A stretch of DNA of 64,000 nucleotides from Halanaerobium congolense. Its GTDB lineage: Bacteria; Bacillota; Halanaerobiia; Halanaerobiales; Halanaerobiaceae. The position numbers and the translations under genes were made by a program. The stretch lies in NCBI RefSeq assembly GCF_004366375.1, contig NZ_SOEF01000011.1:1-64000 (forward strand), given 5' to 3'. How positions within the stretch are numbered: position 1 is the first letter of the stretch; every line of letters starts with the position of its first letter. The notes under the pieces are model-generated. The model was not told the origin of the DNA and searched no databases. It saw only the letters and a list, made by a program, of their open reading frames with translations. Shown one piece after another: positions 1 to 8,321 of the stretch.

Positions 1-183
1 TGTCAATAAATATATTCAACCACTCAAAGAAGGATTCCTCTTTTTATTTAAAAAAATTATCATAATTTTATTTACACAACTTATTATACATTACTGCCAC
101 CTAATATTAATATCTTTTAAAACTCTAAAAAACCTCTAAATATATATCAAATTTTTTGAGATAATCTAAAATTCTAGCTAATT

Positions 184-210
184 AAAAAACCACCCGTACG
201 GGTGGTTTTT
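184..210 (-). terminator. Intrinsic terminator after the BTAD regulator
   Basis: A perfect inverted repeat (ACCACCC/GGGTGGT around GTAC) is flanked by A and T runs on both sides, so it can end transcription in either direction. It lies 19 bases beyond the stop of the regulator gene. The remaining bases 1-183 are AT-rich and show no convincing gene. Confidence 0.85.
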
Positions 211-228
211 AGCAAAATATTATTTTTT

Positions 229-1293
229 TTATTTTATCTCTTTTATATCTAGTGATGGTTTTTGATCTAGATCAAATTTTTTACAAAAATTATTAAATCT
301 TTCTAAGATTATTCCACTACTGCCAAAGTTCATTCCATGAAGCAGTATAAAAATTTTATTATTACAAATAGATATTACATCCCCTGCTCTCAATTGTTTA
401 CCAAAATAGTCAGCTGCTTTTTCAATTATAAATTCATTTTCTATTTCTTCAAAATCCAAATTTAACAGAATAAATGAACTTTTTAAACGTTTAACATGAC
501 GAAACTCAAGCTCATAAATTTTTTCAAAAATATTAAAATCACAACACATTGCACCAGTCTTTACATTAATATCACTTACCAGATGATCTTCAATTTTCAT
601 TGAAAGCTCTCGACTCAACTTAATTCGGTGATAAACATTATTTAACTCCTGACCTGGCAAAAGATCAAGCTCCTCTTTAAGTATTCTCTCACATTTTTTA
701 TAACTGTTTATTGCTTCTGCTATTCTTCCTAGTTTAACTAGAGCCTTGATATAAAGCAGATAAAAATTCTCCCGATAAGGGTCAAATTCTATACCTTTAT
801 GAAGATAATTAACTGTATCCCGATAGTTTTGATTTTGATACAATTTTTTTGTTAATATTTCTATCAGATTCAAATAATTTACCCTTAAATTTTCTCTGTG
901 TATCTCAGTCCAGTCTTCGTATTTTAAATTTGAATAAAAATCTCCCCGATAGAGCTGATATAAAGTTCTTAATTTTTCTATTGAAAAATCTTCTCCTTTA
1001 AGAATTTTATTTACTTCTTCTTCAAAATAATCCCAATCTGTCCAAATCTGATACTTATCATTTATTGAATATCCTCCACTTACAGACTGAACAATATCTT
1101 TAGGAACTCCATCTCTGATTAAAGATCGTCTTAAAAGATATATTGTGTTATAAAGCTTATTTTTTCCGTCATCTAAGTCAGATTCCGGCCAAAAAACATC
1201 AACCAATTCTTCTGCACTAATTTTTCTGTTCTTTTCTAATAATAAAAACATTAACAAATAAAAAGCACGCTTAGAGATCCATTTTTTTCCCAT
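229..1293 (-). CDS. BTAD-type (SARP/AfsR-like) transcriptional regulator with a degenerate GGDEF-like C-terminus
   Basis: This 354-aa protein looks like a cytoplasmic DNA-binding regulator. Residues about 5-85 form an OmpR-type winged helix with the typical ending SVSGGYSIN. Residues about 90-225 are a bacterial transcriptional activator domain rich in TPR-like helices, with the usual LYRGDFY and LELDLLPG-like segments. Residues about 240-354 resemble a GGDEF fold (LRAGD, then CNNKIF where GGDEF would lie, then ILL), so this part should be catalytically dead. A TTG and an ATG are adjacent at the start; I chose the ATG at 1291-1293 behind AGGAT. The gene stands alone between two terminators. 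Its target is unknown; the closest gene is the alcohol dehydrogenase operon upstream. Confidence 0.8.
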   Translation of the reverse strand: MGKKWISKRAFYLLMFLLLEKNRKISAEELVDVFWPESDLDDGKNKLYNTIYLLRRSLIRDGVPKDIVQSVSGGYSINDKYQIWTDWDYFEEEVNKILKGEDFSIEKLRTLYQLYRGDFYSNLKYEDWTEIHRENLRVNYLNLIEILTKKLYQNQNYRDTVNYLHKGIEFDPYRENFYLLYIKALVKLGRIAEAINSYKKCERILKEELDLLPGQELNNVYHRIKLSRELSMKIEDHLVSDINVKTGAMCCDFNIFEKIYELEFRHVKRLKSSFILLNLDFEEIENEFIIEKAADYFGKQLRAGDVISICNNKIFILLHGMNFGSSGIILERFNNFCKKFDLDQKPSLDIKEIK

Positions 1294-1406
1294 CAACTAT
1301 TTTATCCTGAAATTTTAAATAAAATGGACCCAAACCATAAAACCTAATAATTTCCGCTTCCACCAGCAGCACCCCCTAAAATTGAAATGAATACCCGACA
1401 TTTATT

Positions 1407-1440
1407 ATAAAAGGGGCATTTGTCAATTATGCAAATGTCC
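1407..1440 (-). terminator. Terminator after the alcohol dehydrogenase gene
   Basis: On the minus strand GGACATTTG pairs with CAAATGCCC (one internal mismatch) and a TTTTA run follows. It begins 5 bases past the adh stop, which fits the 3' end of the ywlG-SCP2-adh operon. Confidence 0.6.
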
Positions 1441-1445
1441 ATTAT

Positions 1446-2636
1446 TTAAAAAGCTGCTTCTAAAATATTTTTTATATCTTCCCGATTAACCTGACCTGCG
1501 GAATTCAAAATAGCACTATTATGCATCGCTTTATCTACAATATCATCAAATTGGTTCCTTTTCACACCAATTTCTTTGAGAGTAACAGGAATACCAGTTA
1601 AAGAACGAAGTTCATTTAAAATACTGACTACAGCATTAACAGCAATTAGAGCTCTATCTTCTAGCCCTGTCTCAATAAACTTATCTCTTCCCTCCAAGGC
1701 AATTAAAATATCCTGATATGAATTTCTGCAGTAATCAAATTTAAGATTATAAAACATTCCATGAGGTAAAAGAACTGATAAAGCATCACCATGAGATACC
1801 CCAGCAATTTTTTCACAGGCATCACCAACTGCGTGAATAATACCAGCATGAGAGTTCGAAAATGAGATCCCGGCCATAACAGCTGCATTATTCATAGCAA
1901 CTCTGTGTTTCTTATTATTGACATCTTTAACTAATTCGCGCAAATTCTGTCCTATTAGTTTTAGAGCTGCAAAAGCATACGCATCACTAAGTGGATTAGT
2001 CTGAAGACCCGTATAGGCCTCGACAGCATGGACAAGAGCATCTACTCCTGTAGAAGCTGTAAGTCGTGGTGGTAAAGAAAAAGTCATTGTTGGATCTATA
2101 ACAGCAAGATCTGGAATTAATTTACTGGATATAAATTCTAAAACTCTTTTGCTGCTCTCATCATTAATCACAGCAGTTAAAGCAGCTTCTGAACCTGTAC
2201 TGCTTGTGGTGGGAATCACAATAAATGGTTGCATATCTGCATGAGCAGTTTCAATTCCGGCCAAATCTTTCAAATCTTCAACCTGTTCCGAAATCATTAA
2301 ATTGATTCCTTTAGCAGTATCTATAATCGCTTCCCCACCTAATGCAATAATTCCATCACACTCTAAATCTTTATATCTTTGAGAAGCTTTTTTTACAATT
2401 TCAATTGTTGCCTGGTTAGGAATTGTTTTGATAATCTGACGCTGATTTATTGAATCATTTTTTAGATGGGATAATAGTGTATCCAGTATTTTCATTTCAT
2501 CTAAACTTTGATTTGTTAAAATTAGAGGTTTACTAACATGTAAACGATCTAATTCATAATTTAAAGTTGATAAAGCATGTTCTCCTGAAATTATTTTAAC
2601 AGGACTAAAAAATTCAAAATAATCTGAGCTGTACAT
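1446..2636 (-). CDS. Iron-containing (group III) alcohol dehydrogenase
   Basis: This 396-aa protein has the length and motifs of the Fe-ADH family, which reduces aldehydes or oxidises alcohols with NAD(P). The dinucleotide motif is GGEAIIDTAKG at residues 100-110. The metal ligands expected from FucO-type enzymes map to Asp199, His203, His268 and His282 with correct spacing, so the enzyme should be active. Its ATG overlaps the stop of the upstream SCP2-like gene (TAATG), which implies translational coupling. The substrate cannot be told from sequence; fermentative aldehyde reduction (butanol/ethanol dehydrogenase-like) or diol metabolism are both possible. Confidence 0.92.
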   Translation of the reverse strand: MYSSDYFEFFSPVKIISGEHALSTLNYELDRLHVSKPLILTNQSLDEMKILDTLLSHLKNDSINQRQIIKTIPNQATIEIVKKASQRYKDLECDGIIALGGEAIIDTAKGINLMISEQVEDLKDLAGIETAHADMQPFIVIPTTSSTGSEAALTAVINDESSKRVLEFISSKLIPDLAVIDPTMTFSLPPRLTASTGVDALVHAVEAYTGLQTNPLSDAYAFAALKLIGQNLRELVKDVNNKKHRVAMNNAAVMAGISFSNSHAGIIHAVGDACEKIAGVSHGDALSVLLPHGMFYNLKFDYCRNSYQDILIALEGRDKFIETGLEDRALIAVNAVVSILNELRSLTGIPVTLKEIGVKRNQFDDIVDKAMHNSAILNSAGQVNREDIKNILEAAF

Positions 2637-3136
2637 TAAATTTCACCCTTTTCTCTATATAAAAATAGTGCACGGATAATTAACTGCAGCCGAGAGATAT
2701 TTCTTTTAAATTTATAACCTATAATTTTTTCAGAAAATTTTTCTGACATAATATAGGCTTCAACAACCTCAAAAATATAGATTAAAGATACCGCATATTC
2801 CAAATCACCTTCCAAAATTATTTTGTGTTCAGAAAATGCCTGTCTGATACCTTCTTTGGCTCCTAAAACCTCATAGGCAAATTCTTCATCTTTAAAATAT
2901 AACCTCAAATCAATATTATTTGGCTCATAATGATAACCAAAATATTTAAATCTATTGTTTTCTTTTTTTACTATAATAGATGGTGCACCCTCTTCTACAG
3001 CAAATGCTGCTGTAAATTCATCAGGTAAATATGCTAATTCTCTTTTTATAATTGGCTCAGTATCAGTTAAAATGGTGAAAGAGCGGCCTATAAGTGAAAG
3101 AATTAATTTATCAATTAAATGATGCAGTTTTTTCAA
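2636..3136 (-). CDS. SCP2-like lipid-carrier domain protein
   Basis: A protein of 166 aa with the general look of an SCP-2 sterol-carrier-like fold: a compact alpha/beta pattern, a segment reading DLRLYFKDEEFAYEVL, and a glycine-turn segment ILEGDLEYAV before a terminal amphipathic helix. I have set the start at the TTG at 3134-3136 because a strong GGGAGG site (3144-3149) sits 7 bases upstream. A longer reading from 3190 would overlap ywlG and lacks such a site. It lies between ywlG and the alcohol dehydrogenase and is coupled to the latter. The bound ligand is unknown. The family call is moderate. Confidence 0.6.
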   Translation of the reverse strand: MKKLHHLIDKLILSLIGRSFTILTDTEPIIKRELAYLPDEFTAAFAVEEGAPSIIVKKENNRFKYFGYHYEPNNIDLRLYFKDEEFAYEVLGAKEGIRQAFSEHKIILEGDLEYAVSLIYIFEVVEAYIMSEKFSEKIIGYKFKRNISRLQLIIRALFLYREKGEI

Positions 3137-3155
3137 ATTAAAGCCTCCCTTAAAA

Positions 3156-3701
3156 TTAATCTCTATATTTTGCTCTGGCTCCTCCAACAAGTTTTAATCT
3201 TGTCTTGGCAGCTGTAAGATGAGCTTCTCCAACCTGCTTGATTGATAATCTTACTGGCACTGCAACATTCTTAAGATGCATTCCGATTAAAGCATCACCA
3301 ATATCAATACCTAAATCGGCCTCCATATTTTCTACAGTGACAGCTTCGGAAAATTCTTTAAATGCTGCTGTGGCAAAAGCACCTCCAGCACTTCGATGTG
3401 GAATAACATTTACTTCACTAAATGAATATTTTTGCTGACATTCTCTTTCAATAACTAAAGCTCTATTTATATGCTCACATCCCTGAACTGCAAGATACAG
3501 TTTATATTCTTTTAAAATTAAAATTATCCTTCTTATAATCTTGTCGCCTAAATCTACATCAGTTGCTGATCCAATCTTTTTCCCCTGGATTTCACTTGTA
3601 CTTCCACCTAAGATAAAAATGGATCCGGTTTTTGGTTCTACAGTATCTATTAATTCTCTGACGGCTTTTTCAACATCAGTTAATATCTTCTCTGTCTGCA
3701 T
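3156..3701 (-). CDS. ywlG: UPF0340/DUF436 (YwlG) family protein
   Basis: A 181-aa protein that matches the YwlG family along its length. Recognisable blocks are GGSTSEIQGKKIG, VQGCEHINRALVIER, AGGAFATAAF, DIGDALIGMHLK and LVGGARAKYRD. The family is widespread in Firmicutes and has no firmly established biochemical role that I know of. The GGAAGGAG site in front of the ATG is strong. It is the first gene of the ywlG-SCP2-adh operon, 19 bases before the next start, and no function can be inferred from that pairing alone. Confidence 0.9.
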   Translation of the reverse strand: MQTEKILTDVEKAVRELIDTVEPKTGSIFILGGSTSEIQGKKIGSATDVDLGDKIIRRIILILKEYKLYLAVQGCEHINRALVIERECQQKYSFSEVNVIPHRSAGGAFATAAFKEFSEAVTVENMEADLGIDIGDALIGMHLKNVAVPVRLSIKQVGEAHLTAAKTRLKLVGGARAKYRD

Positions 3702-3833
3702 TCAAAATCTCCTTCCTAAACTAGGGTATATATATCTATTTTAACTCAAAATAATCTATATCGCAAATATGTATTTTTTTTTACAAACTAATAATGTAAA
3801 TATATATTATAAATTATTATTTTTCAAAAGAAA

Positions 3834-3851
3834 AACCGGGAATTCCCGGTT
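3834..3851 (-). terminator. Terminator after the 336-aa hypothetical gene
   Basis: A perfect palindrome, AACCGGG-AATT-CCCGGTT, lies 4 bases past the stop. It is followed on the minus strand by a T-rich run and on the plus strand by a weaker one. Confidence 0.8.
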
Positions 3852-3855
3852 GCAT

Positions 3856-4866
3856 TTATTTATTTGACTGAGCTGTAATCTCTTTTTCTATATCAAAATA
3901 ACGTTTTTTGGCAGATTCTGATAATTCTTTCATAATTTTTTCTCTATAACTAAAGGCTAATTCTTTACGATCATGATATTTGCCATCATTTAAGATTTCT
4001 GACCAGTTGATTTTATTGCTTTTGTTAAAAAGATCATAATCAACAAGCCTTTCTCCATCACTATTATATTCAAAAGCAAATAATATTTTTTTTATTTCTA
4101 TAGGCTCAAGGAAAGTAAAGAGCCTTATCTGATAAGCAGTAATTGAAAACAAAGCAAAAGCATGATCTTTAGTCCAGGATTCACCAAGAATGATTCCCGC
4201 TTCTAAATCTGATAAAATTGTGATTAATCTTTTATATTCTAGTTCATATAATTCATCTGAGTCATAAATATTTATTTTGAGCTCAGACCACTGATGATTT
4301 TCTAAGCCATGGGTAATATATCTTACAGCATCCCGTCTTAATTCTTCAAAAACTAAAGTACTGTTCTTTGCAACTAAGATATTGTCTCTAACTTTTTTTA
4401 AAGATTTCAGTCTGGATTTAATAGGTTGATCCGTAAAAGAAATAATTGTACTGTCAGTATTACCTTTATCAATAGCTTCTAGAATTGACATTTCTTCCGC
4501 CTGATAATTTTCTGCAATTTCTTCTATTACTTTTTCACCCTGGTCGGGTATTCGCATAACTAGCTGACCTGGTCCTGTAGTAACTTTCTCAACTGCCTGA
4601 CTTAGTTCATGTTGATTTAAAATCATTGCCAGCAGAGCTGTGGAATTTAGAGGTAGATATAAAATCAAATCAGAATCTTCAACTTTAAAACTATCTTTAT
4701 TGTAATCACTTAAAAAAACAATCACTGATTCTTCTGCAGCTAATTTAATAGCTGTTTGAAAATTTAATTTTTTCAGCTTCGTTTTTCTAGAAAGTTCTTG
4801 ACAAAATAATTTTGGTGATTTTACTTTTAAAAATAAATATCTGGGCCCACTTCTCACAAAATTCAT
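3856..4866 (-). CDS. Unrecognised 336-aa protein
   Basis: I do not recognise this protein. It is 336 aa, soluble, charged (rich in Glu and Lys), and has no signal peptide or membrane segment. The N-terminal third alternates hydrophobic strands and helices (VIVFLSDY, LILYLPLN, QLVMRIPDQG). The C-terminal half is largely helical. There is no Walker motif, metal cluster or helix-turn-helix. Codon use matches its neighbours and it carries its own terminator, so it is a real single-gene unit. The start ATG follows a GGGGATGA site. It is probably lineage-specific to this clade. Confidence 0.75.
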   Translation of the reverse strand: MNFVRSGPRYLFLKVKSPKLFCQELSRKTKLKKLNFQTAIKLAAEESVIVFLSDYNKDSFKVEDSDLILYLPLNSTALLAMILNQHELSQAVEKVTTGPGQLVMRIPDQGEKVIEEIAENYQAEEMSILEAIDKGNTDSTIISFTDQPIKSRLKSLKKVRDNILVAKNSTLVFEELRRDAVRYITHGLENHQWSELKINIYDSDELYELEYKRLITILSDLEAGIILGESWTKDHAFALFSITAYQIRLFTFLEPIEIKKILFAFEYNSDGERLVDYDLFNKSNKINWSEILNDGKYHDRKELAFSYREKIMKELSESAKKRYFDIEKEITAQSNK

Positions 4867-4923
4867 TTAATCATCCCCAAATCATAATATTTTTAAATTT
4901 CTAAAAATTATTTTCAAATAAAT

Positions 4924-4948
4924 AAGCCAGATTATTCAAAACCTGGCT
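4924..4948 (-). terminator. Terminator after the phosphoesterase gene
   Basis: AGCCAG and CTGGCT pair across a 13-base loop, and a T-rich tail follows on the minus strand. It lies just past the stop of the phosphoesterase. Confidence 0.6.
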
Positions 4949-4960
4949 GCTTAAAAATAT

Positions 4961-5596
4961 TTAAATCATATTAAAAGTTTTATATTGCCTTCCCTGGTCA
5001 ACTGTCCATGGATAATTAACTTTAAAGTCTTCTTTAGATGGAAGCAAAATATAATTTATATTTAAAATTCCATTTAAAAATTTATTATCACCTGTGAAAT
5101 CCTGTTGATGATTATGACCAAAAAGATTAATATCAGCATCTAAGGGAAGTTTTTCAGGATAATGTGCTAATCCAATTTTAACTCCATCTAATTCAACAAT
5201 ACTTCCTTCAAACATAATTTCACTTCTATTTATATTTTCTTTAATAACATTTATATCATCATGATTACCTGGGATATAGATAATTCTGGCACTGGTTAAT
5301 TTTTCAAGATTTCTAATAAATTCAGCTGATTTTCTTTGGTAAAGTGGTATAAGTTCATCTCCAGCATCTTCAAGCTTTAAATTATCCACTAAATCACCAG
5401 TATGAATAATCACGTCTGGACTGCTATATCTCAGCATCTTATAAACATGAGAATAAATTGATTCAGGTGTATCACTTATATGCATAATTTTTAATTCATT
5501 GGAATTATGATATTCTTTTGGCAATTTATATCTATTTTTAAAATCATAAATTCCACTACTAAAGTTTTTAATTACTTTCTTTAATACTGAAGTCAT
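4961..5596 (-). CDS. Calcineurin-like metallophosphoesterase
   Basis: A 211-aa cytoplasmic metallophosphoesterase with the ordered metal-binding blocks of the family. These are HISDTPES (first Asp, although the usual DxH is altered to DTP), HTGDLVDN, PGNHDD, LAHYPE and FGHNHQ. The replacement of the first histidine by proline means one metal ligand of the canonical set is missing or supplied differently. It is transcribed alone between two terminator or spacer regions. The substrate is not predictable; small proteins of this class act on phosphodiesters or phosphomonoesters. Confidence 0.85.
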   Translation of the reverse strand: MTSVLKKVIKNFSSGIYDFKNRYKLPKEYHNSNELKIMHISDTPESIYSHVYKMLRYSSPDVIIHTGDLVDNLKLEDAGDELIPLYQRKSAEFIRNLEKLTSARIIYIPGNHDDINVIKENINRSEIMFEGSIVELDGVKIGLAHYPEKLPLDADINLFGHNHQQDFTGDNKFLNGILNINYILLPSKEDFKVNYPWTVDQGRQYKTFNMI

Positions 5597-5728
5597 CTTA
5601 CCACTCCTCTACTTTTCTGCTTTTGACTCCATTTAGATATTTGATTAACTTTAATTATAATACTTTTATTTCCATATTTCAAGTACTATTACCATTTAAA
5701 ATATAAATTCAAGCTCAATATTCTCATA

Positions 5729-6682
5729 TTATAAATTATTCAACGCTTTTCCATTCAGATAATTAAACAATCTTCCTTGATATGTATTTCTTTTATTCAT
5801 TTCCTTAATAATGAGGTCATGAATTTCCCACCAGGGTGTGTCCCAATTAATAAAGATTGATTCTTTTCCAGGAGCTCTGCCAATCAAACGCTGAACAGCA
5901 ATCTCAGGTGATAAATTTTCTAAAAACAAAATTACTCTCTCTATATATTCATTAAGTGAGCAAATTTCTAAATTTCCTGCTTTATATTTTTTTGCAAAAA
6001 CTGAATTTTCTCTAATGTAAAGAGCATGCAATTTTACATGGTCTACTTCTAAAGCAGACAAAATTCTTGCTCCCTCAATTACATCTTCTCGTGTATCACC
6101 TGGTAAATTTAAGATTAAATGTGCTCCTACTTCAACTTCAAACTTTTTAGCTCTTAAAACAGCATCAATAAATTCAGCTAATCCATGCTGTCTATTTACA
6201 CTTTTTAGAGTTTTATAATTAACTGTCTGCAGGCCAAATTCAAATGCTAAACTTATATCAGAATCAACTTCTTCTACAGCATTTTTTAAGGTTGAAATAT
6301 ATTTATCACAAATTGAATCAGGTCGGGTTGAAAAATAAATAGATTTAATTTTCTCTACCGCTGCAGCTTCTTTTACATATTTTTTTAATTTATCTAAAGA
6401 CAAATAAGTATTGGTATAATTTTGAAAGTAGGCAATAAATTGATCTACTCCATAGCGCTCACCAATATAGTCTTTGTTTTCTAAAAGCTGTTTAGTAATT
6501 GACATATCATCAGGCAGCATTTCGAAATCAGCACCTTCTTCACCACAAAAATGACATCCTTCTTTTGCCAAATTGCCATCTCTGTTCGGACAAGTAGTTG
6601 GCAAATTAACCGGTAGTTTGTAGGTCTTTTTGCCATACTTATCTTTTAAAAACTGCGAATATTTATAGTATGGTTCTTCCAT
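5729..6682 (-). CDS. Radical SAM protein, TIGR01212/YhcC-like
   Basis: A 317-aa radical SAM protein with the YhcC-family cluster-binding arrangement: a cysteine in TTCPNRDG and a second pair in GCHFC (residues about 31-46). Other family segments are FIAYFQNYTNTY, STRPDSICDKY, LAFEFGLQT and HLILNLPGD. It should bind a [4Fe-4S] cluster and cleave S-adenosylmethionine; the natural substrate of the family is not settled to my knowledge. Length is normal. AGAGGTG precedes the ATG. The PHP phosphatase gene ends the same direction 10 bases upstream, so the two are probably co-transcribed. Confidence 0.9.
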   Translation of the reverse strand: MEEPYYKYSQFLKDKYGKKTYKLPVNLPTTCPNRDGNLAKEGCHFCGEEGADFEMLPDDMSITKQLLENKDYIGERYGVDQFIAYFQNYTNTYLSLDKLKKYVKEAAAVEKIKSIYFSTRPDSICDKYISTLKNAVEEVDSDISLAFEFGLQTVNYKTLKSVNRQHGLAEFIDAVLRAKKFEVEVGAHLILNLPGDTREDVIEGARILSALEVDHVKLHALYIRENSVFAKKYKAGNLEICSLNEYIERVILFLENLSPEIAVQRLIGRAPGKESIFINWDTPWWEIHDLIIKEMNKRNTYQGRLFNYLNGKALNNL

Positions 6683-6692
6683 TTTTACACCT

Positions 6693-7445
6693 CTAAACTG
6701 TTTTCTTCAATTTATTTAATCTTTTCTGTCTTTGATCTAAATAATTAATTATATTTTCAGCTTTACTATTGATTATCAGTTCACTATCAAAATCTGGACT
6801 TTCAAAAATAAAATTGAGAGTTGAATATTCTCCAATTATATCATAGAAGTGTGCATCACTATTTACAGCAAGCTTAAATCCATACTTTTTTGCTAATTTT
6901 AATAATTTAAGTGATTCAGACTTTATTCCCCTTGTTTTAAATTTATTAGGGTTATAAGAACTTGCATTTAACTCTAAAATAACATTATTTTTGCCTGCAG
7001 CTATAGCTACCCTTTCTAGATCTATAGGATATTCACGCTGAACTGGATGAGTTATCATATCTAAATGAGGATTTTCCATTGCTTTAATTGTTGCTTCAGT
7101 ATAGTCGCTTTTATTATTCAATTTATGTTCTGTTAAACGATGAATTCCCGCTGAAACAAATTCTAAATAACCGAGTTCTTCATCTGTTAAATCTAATCTA
7201 CCATCTTTTAAAATATTTGCTTCTACACCTTTTACAATTCTAACCCCATATAATTTATCAGGTACAATTGAAAAATTTCCAAAATGATAAACATTCGGAC
7301 CACCAGGCATATTGGGACCATGATCAGTAATTGCAAGTAATTTAATACCTTTATTAAAAGCACCTCTAGCCATTTCATCTACTGTACAATATGCATGACC
7401 ACTGGCTACAGTATGAGTGTGTAAATCAGTATTAATTCTAAACAC
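6693..7445 (-). CDS. PHP-domain phosphatase, YcdX-like
   Basis: A 250-aa PHP-family metallophosphatase. Metal-ligand motifs are DLHTHT near the N-terminus, ITDHGPNMPGG, GVEANI, AGIHR, ITHPV and NSDAHF near the C-terminus, in the order seen in YcdX. The start is set at a GTG (7443-7445) 10 bases after GGGGGAG. An upstream GTG at 7479-7481 lies inside a palindromic operator-like sequence and has no ribosome site. It is followed at 10 bases by the radical SAM gene. The physiological substrate is unknown; YcdX-type proteins hydrolyse phosphate esters. Confidence 0.88.
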   Translation of the reverse strand: MFRINTDLHTHTVASGHAYCTVDEMARGAFNKGIKLLAITDHGPNMPGGPNVYHFGNFSIVPDKLYGVRIVKGVEANILKDGRLDLTDEELGYLEFVSAGIHRLTEHKLNNKSDYTEATIKAMENPHLDMITHPVQREYPIDLERVAIAAGKNNVILELNASSYNPNKFKTRGIKSESLKLLKLAKKYGFKLAVNSDAHFYDIIGEYSTLNFIFESPDFDSELIINSKAENIINYLDQRQKRLNKLKKTV

Positions 7446-7467
7446 TATTAAGTTTCTCCCCCTTATA

Positions 7468-7488
7468 TTACTTAGTATCACTAAGTAA
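7468..7488 (-). promoter_or_regulatory. Palindromic operator-like site before the PHP phosphatase
   Basis: TTACTTAGT and ACTAAGTAA form perfect 9-base arms around a 3-base centre. The site ends 6 bases before the Shine-Dalgarno of the PHP gene, and TATAAT-like sequences lie just upstream on the minus strand (7491-7504). Placement between a probable -10 and the ribosome site suits repressor binding. The binding protein is not identifiable. Confidence 0.5.
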
Positions 7489-7565
7489 ATGTTATACTAT
7501 TATATACCATTTATCTGTAAACATTTTAACAGTGATTATCTTTAAAAGCAAATTAAACATAGAAA

Positions 7566-7583
7566 AGCTCCCAAAAGGGAGCT
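7566..7583 (-). terminator. Terminator after the amino-acid ABC operon
   Basis: AGCTCCC and GGGAGCT pair across AAAA, directly after the ATPase stop codon, with a TTTTCT tail on the minus strand. Confidence 0.85.
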
Positions 7584-8321
7584 CTAATTTTGACTTAATA
7601 TTTTTGTTAAAAAGTTTTGGATACGTTCAGATTCTGGATTTACAAATATTTTTTCTGGGACAGTGTCACTTATTATTTTACCGTGATCCATAAAAAACAC
7701 TCTATCTGAAACATCTTTTGCAAAACCCATTTCATGAGTTACAATCATCATAGTAATGTTTTCATCTGCCAAACCTCTGATAACTGTCAAAACTTCTCCA
7801 ACTAACTCTGGATCTAAAGAAGAAGTTGGTTCGTCAAATAGCATTATATCAGGTTCCATTGCTAGCGCTCTCGCAATTGCAACCCTTTGTTTTTGGCCTC
7901 CAGATAATTGTGCAGGATAGCTGTCTTTTTTATCAGTAAGACCAACTTTGTTTAATAATTCTTCAGCTCTTTTTTTTGCTTCTCCCTTTGTCTCACCTTT
8001 TACAACTATTGGTGCTTCAATTAAATTACCCATAACAGTTTTATGTGGAAAAAGATTAAAACCTTGAAAAACCATTCCCATTTTTTCATAAGCTTTTTTG
8101 CCAGATTTTTTTACAGAAATTCCCTCTATAAATAATTTCCCTGAATTAATTTCTTCTAAGCCAATTAGTGAACGTAAAAGTGTGCTTTTACCAGAACCAG
8201 AAGGGCCAATTATTGAAATAACCTCTCCCTGCTGAACGTCAAACGAAACATCCCGCAGCACCTCTAATTCTCCAAAACTTTTATTTATATTTTTTGCCTT
8301 TATCATTTCCAAAATTATCAC
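7584..8321 (-). CDS. Polar amino-acid ABC transporter, ATP-binding protein
   Basis: A 245-aa ABC ATPase of the GlnQ/HisP type that energises amino-acid uptake. It has a Walker A GPSGSGKST, the Q-loop VFQGFNLFPH, signature LSGGQKQR, Walker B ALAMEPDIMLFDEPTS and an H-loop TH. Three in-frame starts lie within six codons: GTG at 8321, TTG at 8312 and ATG at 8306. AGGTG at 8319-8323 best suits the TTG start. It is the last gene of a binding protein, permease, ATPase operon, adjacent to the permease stop. Confidence 0.93.
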   Translation of the reverse strand: MIILEMIKAKNINKSFGELEVLRDVSFDVQQGEVISIIGPSGSGKSTLLRSLIGLEEINSGKLFIEGISVKKSGKKAYEKMGMVFQGFNLFPHKTVMGNLIEAPIVVKGETKGEAKKRAEELLNKVGLTDKKDSYPAQLSGGQKQRVAIARALAMEPDIMLFDEPTSSLDPELVGEVLTVIRGLADENITMMIVTHEMGFAKDVSDRVFFMDHGKIISDTVPEKIFVNPESERIQNFLTKILSQN

